Shown here piece after piece: positions 57,501 to 64,000 of a stretch of 64,000 nt of DNA; positions within the stretch are counted from its first letter, which is position 1, and every line of letters starts with the position of its first letter. Origin of the DNA: Asterias amurensis (Eukaryota > Echinodermata > Asteroidea > Forcipulatida > Asteriidae). The translations under genes and the position numbers were made by a program. The stretch covers positions 560,501 through 624,500 of the forward strand of contig NC_092661.1 in NCBI RefSeq assembly GCF_032118995.1, in the 5' to 3' direction. The notes below the pieces were generated by a model. That model made no database searches and was not told the origin of the DNA. It saw only the letters and a program-made list of their open reading frames with translations.

Positions 57501-59765
57501 GCAAAATCTAATAAATTTGAAAAAATTCCCCTTAAAATTCACATTATTTAGCGAGAATAAAATCTCACTATTATTTTCGTTCAGATTTTGGATCTGAAAT
57601 TGGGTCAATCTTTAAAGCATGGCGTTTAACTGTACGGTTACTGTGCTATTTTTATTTCGTAGACTAAAGTCTGCTTTAAGATTTCCCCTGGGGTGGTAAT
57701 TTGCAGTCAATAGTTGAAATCGTGATGAAATCGTTTATTAAATTAAGATAAAACTGAATTGTATAATGGGATAATAAATAATGAGTTTATGACGCCATTC
57801 ATTCTATATCCCCAAGCCCACTTGAAATTAATAAGAAGGCACGAACGATTGTCAGCTTTCACAGATTGAGAGATAATGAATTCGTAGTCAGGTCTTGCAA
57901 GATATTTTGACAAGACTGGAGTAAGAAATCAATATTTTTGTTTGATTTATAAGTCTACAGTGAAGTAATAAAATACCCTACCCAAATTACATGCCCAATT
58001 TAATAAAGCTATTAAGCAGAAAATACTGCTCCACAAATTTATTTGCTTAGCATCATTGTGTGGGGCACCAGTCACAACAATGAAAACTTAGTGCAATTTT
58101 GGCTGGTAACATGTTTCTACTAAGCGATACTATCTGTGCTCGGCAAAATGTTGTGCTTCCAGACTTTATAAAACTGTGTCCTGCCGTCGATTTCACCAAA
58201 CTCTTCCTAACTTAGGATTAATCCTAGGACTTAGGACGAGTTAGGTTCCGTATCCACAGACGTTAGGGAACCCATCCTAGTTAGGACGAGTTACTCGTCC
58301 TAACTCGTCCTAAGTTAGGACGAGTTACTTCCTAACTCGAGATAGGATTAATCCTAGCGTTTTGTGAAACTGGCTGTAGGTCACAAAAGGGTTAGAGGTC
58401 ACGCAGTCCAGATTTAAAGTGAGAATTATTTTCCTCATTTCTTTTATCCCAGTTTATTGTCTTATACATTGGATGCTGAAGTGATTAAAGCTCAAGACGT
58501 TCCTCTAATCCTCGGTGACGTCGCTCGTAATCCCATCGGTACTTTACTTGCTTGGGACTTCTTCAGAGCAAATTATGACATCTTCCGAGAAAAGTAAGCC
58601 ATGTTTCGAATTGTATGCATAAAATAACAAATCGGTGAACATTTTGACTTAATAATTGGTCATCGAATTGCGGCAAGAGAATAATGAAAGAAAAAATACC
58701 CCTTTGCACAGAATGTGTGCTTCAGACAATGTGTTATTCAACAGCTTTCCATTGCTCATAACCAACTGAATTTCTATGCTAACAATTTTTTGAGTAATTT
58801 ACAATAGTTTCCAGTGCCTTTAAACCTTTACTGCAAATGTAATAGTTCTACAACGACATTCGCATTTCGATGTTCTTGTAAATGAATTTGTTCATATTAT
58901 ATTGTTTTGTATATTACTTTACTTTGACTGCCTTTTTTCTTCTTCACAGATTCGGGGGAAGCTTGTTTCAGTTTTCAAAAATTATAAAAGCTGTAACGAA
59001 ACCTCTTCATTCTGAATTTCATCTCCGACAGGTAAGATAGGTTTAGGTGTCTTTTCATGTTTGAGAAACTCAAATAAGGAAGAAACATATCTTCCACTTT
59101 AAAAATTAAGATTTATTTGCTACACTTATTTTATGGAAACAAATAATTAAAATAAGCAACAGAAGATGTTGCGCTTAAGACTAAATATGGCTTTACATAT
59201 CACTCAATACGGCATCATTGCAAGTTAGCTGGACATTCTGTGAGGATCAATAAACCAAAACATCCATGCCAGGGCCTAATTTCTTCAAAATTCACCTGTT
59301 CAAACAATACTCGCACAAGCCACAACCTGTTTTTTCTCCCAGGGCCAGAGCTGGTTTAAAATTAAGGCAAATACCGGCGCTCTACAAAATTGTCTTAACT
59401 ATTACTAATATCAGGGAGCTAAGGTAGTATTACATTCAGAGTATAATTATTGAGATTTAATATCATCAACCTTCATAAGCTTGTTTGCATAAATTATATT
59501 ATTTTTCGTTCTTTCTTCCTCTTTACCTAAGCTTCAGCCAATACCAAATTGCAATGCATGAAATTAATTGCGCAATTAAAACTGAATGTTTGGTTTTATT
59601 ATTTTTCGTCCCTTCAAGTTGGAGAAGTTTATGTCCGAGCATCCCGATCAGGGAACCGGAGCCTCGGCATTCAAACAATCAGTGGAGGAAATAAAAACCA
59701 ACATACGCTGGATGAAATCCTACTATGAGGAAGTGCGAGAGTGGTTGGAGGATGAGGTAGCTTGA
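42507..59765 (+). CDS. M1-family zinc aminopeptidase, aminopeptidase N-like, 957 aa
   Basis: Twenty exons join in frame: 42507-42682, 43901-44341, 44848-44924, 45587-45783, 46423-46543, 47010-47164, 52017-52130, 52444-52578, 52802-52867, 53178-53243, 53438-53616, 53819-53901, 54384-54520, 55021-55224, 55418-55491, 55981-56091, 56534-56701, 58453-58593, 58950-59031 and 59619-59765. A short cytosolic N-terminus and a signal anchor (about 24-48) make it a type II membrane protein with the enzyme outside. Zinc site: HEMGH at 384-388 and E407, exactly 18 residues on. Likely transition-state Tyr is Y470 in SSYDK. The exopeptidase motif is NAMEN (348-352) instead of GAMEN, and NEGFASY is KEGGASY. 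FYRVNYD and the C-terminal ERAP1-like helical region are present. It removes N-terminal residues from peptides; specificity may be altered. Confidence 0.92.
45385..45408 (+). repeat. Short (TTGAA)-type tail in intron 3
   Basis: TCGTGGAAAATGAATTGAAT phrase resembling the retroelement tails at 13785 and 36300. Confidence 0.3.
47129..47575 (+). repeat. Tandem copies of the HExxH-coding exon end plus donor site
   Basis: Units of about 85-103 bp. The first is the true end of exon 6 (HEMGHQ then GTTAGT). Four more follow in the intron, ending with donors near 47276, 47368, 47464 and 47550. They encode HDMGHQ, HDMGHQ, HEMGHQ and HKIGHQ. Each keeps CACCAG/GTTAGT. Confidence 0.85.
48007..51210 (-). 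CDS. Nested antisense gene, 356-aa basic protein of unknown function
   Basis: Lies within intron 6 of the aminopeptidase, on the opposite strand. Five exons: 51210-51136, 50680-50305, 49758-49585, 49148-48988 and 48291-48007. Junctions are GT..AG; phases 0, 1, 1 and 0 join without a stop. The N-terminus is [15 protein letters not shown]. An acidic, Asn-rich, probably disordered middle contains [17 protein letters not shown] conserved-looking segment around [17 protein letters not shown] follows, then a strongly basic helical C-terminus ([34 protein letters not shown]) that could form a coiled coil or bind nucleic acid. I do not recognise the family. CpG-rich sequence at 51380-51560 could be its promoter. 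Confidence 0.7.
48395..48510. repeat. 'Taggacgag' palindromic repeat family, copy 1
   Basis: CTAGTCCTAAGTTAGGACGAG followed by AGACTAGTCTTAACTCC. Related copies at 58195-58390 and 62017-62165. Confidence 0.6.
48636..48890 (-). repeat. Foldback element with internal deletion, in aminopeptidase intron 6
   Basis: TTAAAGGCAGTGGACACTA at the left; AATAGTGTCCATTGTTTTTAAA at the right; the middle is missing. Confidence 0.75.
49343..49515. repeat. Dispersed repeat, copy 1 ('gcgatttcc ... atgacgtcacaat')
   Basis: Shares TGTGCGATTTCC, CTTCCGG-GCTTAC, AATGACGTCACAAT and ATGGC-GCCTAA with 55598-55825 in the same order. Confidence 0.55.
49847..50178 (+). repeat. Divergent foldback element, in an intron of the nested gene
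   Basis: GGCACTGGACACCTGTGGTAA start; TTCAGAGGGAGTCG core; AATAGTGTCCAATTTG end. Confidence 0.6.
53320..53395 (+). pseudogene. Decayed duplicate of aminopeptidase exon 11 start
   Basis: Follows an AG acceptor and encodes [18 protein letters not shown], matching the first part of the true exon 11 at 53438 ([18 protein letters not shown]). The copy loses similarity after about 20 codons. Confidence 0.7.
54700..54960 (-). repeat. Reverse-oriented tRNA-derived SINE-like repeat in intron 13
   Basis: Contains GGACTCGAACC (inverted B box) near 54928 and GGTGCTGTGGTGCAATATGC, a phrase repeated near 63703 as GGTGCTGTGGCGCAATATGC. Confidence 0.55.
55598..55825. repeat. Dispersed repeat, copy 2
   Basis: Same family as 49343-49515, with CATAGAGCTGCTCAGCGGCC, TGTGCGATTTCC and AATGACGTCACAAT. 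Confidence 0.55.
56160..56470 (+). repeat. Degenerate foldback element in intron 16
   Basis: Family landmarks: GTGTATTCCAACACATGCAT, TTAGAGGGAGACGTTTCTC and TGTCTATTGCCTTTTA. It ends only about 65 bp before exon 17. Confidence 0.55.
56702..57110 (+). repeat. Echoes of the exon 17 end in intron 17
   Basis: Several short copies of GGCGCTTAG-AGGTAAAT, the exon 17 donor region, at about 56725, 56757 and 57065-57110. They are decayed and non-coding. Confidence 0.5.
58195..58390. repeat. 'Taggacgag' palindromic repeat family, copy 2
   Basis: Dense alternation of TAGGACGAGTTA and TAACTCGTCCTA with GGATTAATCC; it ends TTTTGTGAAACTGGCTG. Confidence 0.65.
58610..58830 (+). repeat. Degenerate foldback element in intron 18
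   Basis: GTATGCATAAAATAACAAAT start region and TTTCCAGTGCCTTTAAAC end; left terminus lost. Confidence 0.55.
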
Positions 59766-59817
59766 AATGGTCCAATATAGTCTTGATTTAAGACGTTCAC
59801 TTTGTTATCTTACTACC

Positions 59818-60688
59818 AATGGGGGACATTATGGACGCTGGGTGGCAGCAGACATAATGGACTCCTGTCATGTCCCCATCCCTATTATGGTACTGTTTGG
59901 ACCCCATATGGACCCGTGTAAGGGATTCCAGCCCACTTCCGGGCAGAGCCCCGGCCTGCCAGGTCCCCCTTTCAGGGCCACTCTTCTATCAGGACACCCC
60001 CCACCCCAATGAACAATGCATTACCATAGTTTTTTTTTCAAATAATACTTTCTACAAAAGTCAAACATTTATTCACTTTGAATACCCGCATTACCTCAAA
60101 AACAAATCTGTTCATCTGTTTTAATGCACCATTTCAGATCAAAACCTATTCGACGTGGTATCACTTTACGACTGTATAAATGCTCTGAATTACTCCTTTA
60201 AAAATTAACCATTTTCTTCCGAATTTTATCAAAGCTGTAAAAACACCACATTTCCATAAAAAACTATATTCTCTTCCAAAATTTACCAAAACTCGGCAAA
60301 AAAAAAAACCCCAATCACATTTTCAATTTCTACCCATGCTAAGATTCATACTGAAGTATGTTTATAGAAGTTCATGTTTCTTGTCAAGTAGGTCATATAT
60401 TATTTGTTTATCGCCCTGTGTTCTGTCTCAGTTTGTTTGTCAATAATATGAAGGGTACAAAAGAATAGCTTCGCCTAAAATGTTGTCTTACTGAATCATA
60501 AAATAAAATTTTATTTCGGTAATTTGATACAATTTAATGTTCAACTTTTGACCACATCACTGGGGATATTGTCGTACTCTTCATAATTTCTGTTAAACGG
60601 AATCATTAGAATCATGGTTATATGATTATAATTTGTTTTATGATCATATGAATCATAGAGTCATAAAATATTAAATTCTGTTCCTCAT
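59818..60688. other. 3' flank of the aminopeptidase gene
   Basis: It begins with a half inverted-repeat element (59822-59880) and a C-rich stretch to about 60010, then AT-rich sequence. AATAAA at 60502-60507 could end the aminopeptidase transcript. No supported coding exon. Confidence 0.4.
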
Positions 60689-60690
60689 AG

Positions 60691-61034
60691 AATCACCGGA
60701 CCATCACGTAGATATTCCAAAAGCAAACAATCCTAAACACAGACGCCAGAAGGTGTTGAAAGAGGACGCTTACATAAAAGCCTATACAAACTTTCCCTGG
60801 ACCGGAACGGGGCGGAACAAACTCCCACGTGTTCGCAAGGTCATGGTTCATCCGGGTCACATTGATGACGAATACCGGATTTCGGTTAAACATTATGGAC
60901 ATTCCATTGTGATCAAAAGGTTAACAATAAATTGTACTGAAACGTTTTATTCAAAACATTTTCTTTATGAGTGTGACTTGCTTTGTAAGGGTAATTGGTG
61001 GAATGAGGATGTTTTTGTGTGTACAGTCCTTTGA
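60691..61034 (+). CDS. Possible orphan 3'-terminal exon, unknown product
   Basis: Follows a CTCATAG acceptor-like site and stays open for about 114 codons to TGA. It reads TCACCGGACCAT onward as SPDHHVDIPKANNPKHRR, then FPWTGTGRNKLPRV and VMVHPGHIDDEYRISVKHYG, ending in a Cys-rich segment. AATAAA follows at 61047-61052. No upstream in-frame ATG exists, so it would need 5' exons that I cannot identify. I do not recognise it. Confidence 0.3.
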
Positions 61035-61052
61035 TGACGTAAATGAAATAAA

Positions 61053-62016
61053 TGGATACTCGGCCAGTCAAAAAAATGTAGTTACTGTATGTACGATATC
61101 AATTTAGAGAGAGCACTATTTTTTGTAAAAAATAAGTTGTCCTCGAAAGCTCCAATACTAGTCAAACTTAGTCATATATAATACACGACGATAACATTAA
61201 AATGTATACCTTGCACAAAGGTTAGTTATTATGGTATATTTTCAGCTGTGTTTATTGGCAACATTCTATTGATGTTGAAAATAAAACCGAGAATTATTTT
61301 ATGTGTTCGGCATAGTTTGTGTAAGATGCATGTGTATTTATATTTATGTTATAAAACGCCCAGATATTGCTTTATCTTTGTTTCTCTAATCCACGACTGT
61401 TTTGAATTTAAACTAAGCCATGCCAAATTCCCAAAATTCCAATTAAATGATAAAAACACATTAGTCATAAGTTTAAATAGCATTCACAATAAACAATTTC
61501 GCCAAGATAGCTGTGTAAAGGCACATTTCCATCAAAAACCTATTGTGCATAATTTATTACATCTTTTTAAAATTAGTAGCAAATTATTAAAATGAATTTG
61601 CATTTTAATGGGAGTAAAGCCTTTTGAATCTGATACAAAACACAACAGCTTAGCTTTTAAGTACTATAATTAATTTGAAATCATAACGATGAAAATTTCA
61701 TTCAAGGATGACAGTAATTGAGTCGCTCTCTCACACAACATAATTTTTGAAATTTAAAACAGGGAAGATTTATTGTGAGGATTGCATTCTAGAAAATAAT
61801 TAGGTGTAAAACGTGACGAGGTGTTTGAAGGTTTTTTGTCAATTCCAATTTATGTTTGTTAATGTGGTTTTTAATGGTATGAACAGTTGCATGTATATAG
61901 ATGGCCAGTTATTAAAGCTATATGGTTGGATACTTTGTACAAGGTGACGGGAGCGATCAATAATATTTAGGTTATGTCATGTAATGTTCATCTGTGGAGG
62001 CCGTAACTTAACGGCA
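61053..62016. other. AT-rich intergenic DNA, nothing recognised
   Basis: The frame at 61248-61595 is AT-driven and has no protein-like pattern. No repeat copy or splice-supported exon was seen. Confidence 0.4.
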
Positions 62017-62165
62017 CTGCCGTCGATTTCGAGTTAGGACTAGTCCTAACTTTTTAGGACTTGTCCAAAGAGATATATTAAACATACAGCTAGTCTTAAG
62101 TTAGGACGAGTAACTCGTCCTAACTCGTGATAAGACTAGTCTTAACTCTTTATGAAGCCCACCCC
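62017..62165. repeat. 'Taggacgag' palindromic repeat family, copy 3
   Basis: GCCGTCGATTTCGAGTTAGG start and AGGACGAGTAACTCGTCCTA centre; same opening phrase (CCGTCGATTTC) as copy 2. Confidence 0.65.
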
Positions 62166-62500
62166 TGGACACCTTTGGCAATATTCTCACATGGTGCATC
62201 TCATGACATGACTATGCTTTAACAATTCTGTGTAAATCTGGACTCATCTGGTCATCGAAATTGAGAATAGTGAAAGAAAAACACACTTGTTGCACAATTT
62301 TTCGTGCTTTCAGATTACCAAAAATGCGTTCAGGCCTTATAAGTCTTTTGACTGAGAAATTGACTCTCTTTTTAAAAACTATGTTACTTCAGAGGATGAA
62401 TTTTTATATTACAAAAGCGCCCATCACTGCTCGTTACCGAGTAAGTTTTTATGCAAACATTTATTTTGAGTAACCAACAATAGTGTCCCCGCTTTATAGG
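62163..62500 (+). repeat. Degenerate foldback element
   Basis: GGACACCTTTGGCAATATTC start, TTACTTCAGAGGATGAATTT core and AATAGTGTCCCCGCTTTATAG end. Confidence 0.55.
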
Positions 62501-63421
62501 GAGTAAATAAATGGGCAACGTGTCCCTTTAACAAAGGGCAATAAATAGAACCTCCCTCTTAAAGACAAAGGGGAAATACCGCAGCAATATTCTTCATAGT
62601 TTGCAATAAGAACAACAATAGCGACCTCATGCGTCAGCGTAGCTGCAGGCTGTCCTTACAGATCAAAACCACTGTCAGTTAACAGTTGGTAAATACAACA
62701 AAAAGTTCAATCCAAATAGTCTGCCATAAAACTACAAGGGAACAATGTGTCGAGTTTGTGTTGGTTGGTCCTTGAAAAAAAGGTTGATATTTTGTGAGCG
62801 TGTGTGACCTTGATTAGGAATTACCGCAAGTTCAACTCCGGTGATTACGGCAAACAGTACCTGACAAGGCATGGGTCTACAGGCCGCTCTAGACGGCACG
62901 ATGGCGACGGCACTGGACCATTACTACGGGTAATTGTCAGCGTAGTATTATCTACAATGAAAGATAGTAACAGCTTCAAAAGTGATGTATTTCCTCCAGC
63001 GTAAATTGAACTGGAAGTGTGCTGCTCTACATGAAGTAATACCGATTATTATCTCAGTGTTAAATGGAGCAAGCGGTAGCTTTATTGCACGTAGGGAACT
63101 TTACGCAGGATGTATACAGAGTTCAGGGACTCTGGTGTAACACGCATAGCGTAGTTCGTCCAACCATCCATGTTTAAACTGTCGGTAAGTTTTAAACTTC
63201 TCTGTTTTTACTTTTGAGTTTGGATTTTAGCTGTGAATTGAGGAGAATTAAGTAGGTTATAATAGTGGAATCTTATTATATTATGGCTTAGCGCATTTTG
63301 GTTATCCCACTCAGTAACGCCCAATGCGCTTTAACAGTATTTTTCTGTGTGGATACGTTTGAATTATGAGACCTACTCATTTTACATAGCACCATGTAAT
63401 GTTTTTTTGAGTCTTGAGTAA
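62501..63421. other. Intergenic DNA, no supported gene
   Basis: A short frame at 62804-63004 has no recognisable feature. A GT-rich splice-like phrase (ACTGTCGGTAAGTTTTAAAC) near 63180 could be the donor of a 5' exon of a gene to the right, but this is unsupported. Confidence 0.3.
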
Positions 63422-63543
63422 TTTAAAGGAACACGTTGCCTTGGATCGGACGAGTTGGTCATAACTGAGCATTTAAAAAAAACCCAGTTACAAACGCTTG
63501 TCAAAGACCAACTCGTCCAATCCAAGGCAACGTGTTCCTTTAA
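63422..63543. repeat. Short copy of the palindromic 'cacgttgcc' element
   Basis: TTAAAGGAACACGTTGCCTTG at one end and its inverse at the other, with only about 40 bp between the long arms. Confidence 0.8.
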
Positions 63544-63689
63544 TCCACACACAGCTCACGTAGGAAGCTAAACTGGAATGGTGCGTTGGTGGCGTCATTG
63601 GTCGACGGTGCAAGGTGCGAAGAGAATAAATAAATGAAAAGGAAACGAAAAGGTTGTGTACTATTTACATTGTGCAAGACTGGGTTTAC

Positions 63690-63800
63690 AGCATCCTAGA
63701 GCCAGGTGCTGTGGCGCAATATGCAGCCAATCAAACCAGAAATAATATACTATAGAATGAGTGGGTCGTCGGTTCGATTCCCACTCCGGCGTAATGATTT
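63690..63800 (+). repeat. tRNA-derived SINE-like fragment
   Basis: GTGGGTCGTCGGTTCGATTCCCACTCCG matches a T arm and B box; the upstream phrase GGTGCTGTGGCGCAATATGC is shared with 54742. Confidence 0.5.
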
Positions 63801-64000
63801 AACGCTACATACGAAGTGTGGATCTGATAACCAAAAAGTCCACATAATGTAGAGACTTGGAACACTATGTGGACTTACACACGTCCACACAGTGTAAATG
63901 CAGTGTTGAAGAATACGATTTTTCTCAACCAGAGCAAGCAAAAGTGTCCATATACAGTGACTGTAACCAGAGCGTTGTGTGTTTGTGGGTTGTTTTTTCC

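Noticed and set aside
59767..60124. Frames of 81-84 codons after the aminopeptidase stop
   Set aside because: Within a repeat-like C-rich segment of the 3' flank.
61248..61595. 115-codon frame
   Set aside because: Composition is driven by AT content, with no signal peptide, domain or splice support.

Overview
The window reads as animal nuclear DNA: AT-rich, spliced genes with consensus GT..AG introns, TATA boxes, AATAAA signals, tRNA-derived SINE-like repeats and many short foldback elements. The repeat families and the gene mix fit a marine invertebrate deuterostome, most likely an echinoderm such as a sea star. That assignment is inference from the text and was not searched.

1-28.7 kb is a head-to-tail cluster of ten immunoglobulin-superfamily receptor genes on the + strand. 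Each reads from signal peptide to tail without an intron. The plan is signal peptide, two Ig domains, Ser/Thr/Pro stalk, one membrane helix and a cytoplasmic tail with tyrosine motifs. Short-tail members (about 350-370 aa) carry a YEEM site and a C-terminal ITIM (SSYQEL). Long-tail members (500 aa and 799 aa) carry an LxYxxL ITIM and a TxYxxI ITSM-like site 21 residues apart, an arrangement like vertebrate Siglec tails. Two members share the same nonsense codon just before the membrane helix and would be secreted. Two others are broken. The array grew by duplication of a block: 1-11.17 kb is homologous to 12.43-25.37 kb. A divergent, longer member at 25.87-28.27 kb lies outside the block.

28.7-42 kb is gene-poor and rich in hairpin elements. 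It holds a four-exon DegT/DnrJ/EryC1/StrS-type aminotransferase gene on the - strand (458 aa) and a three-exon gene for a 207-aa secreted protein that I do not recognise.

42.5-59.8 kb is a 20-exon M1 zinc aminopeptidase (aminopeptidase N-like, 957 aa, type II membrane protein). All exon phases join, and the catalytic HExxH-18-E is intact, but the GAMEN motif reads NAMEN. Its sixth intron contains a five-exon, 356-aa gene on the opposite strand. The last 4 kb hold a possible orphan exon and repeats.

A TTAA-flanked foldback repeat of about 380 bp recurs throughout and sits just 3' of every short-tail receptor. Comparing the two duplicated blocks gives two empty/filled site pairs for it.
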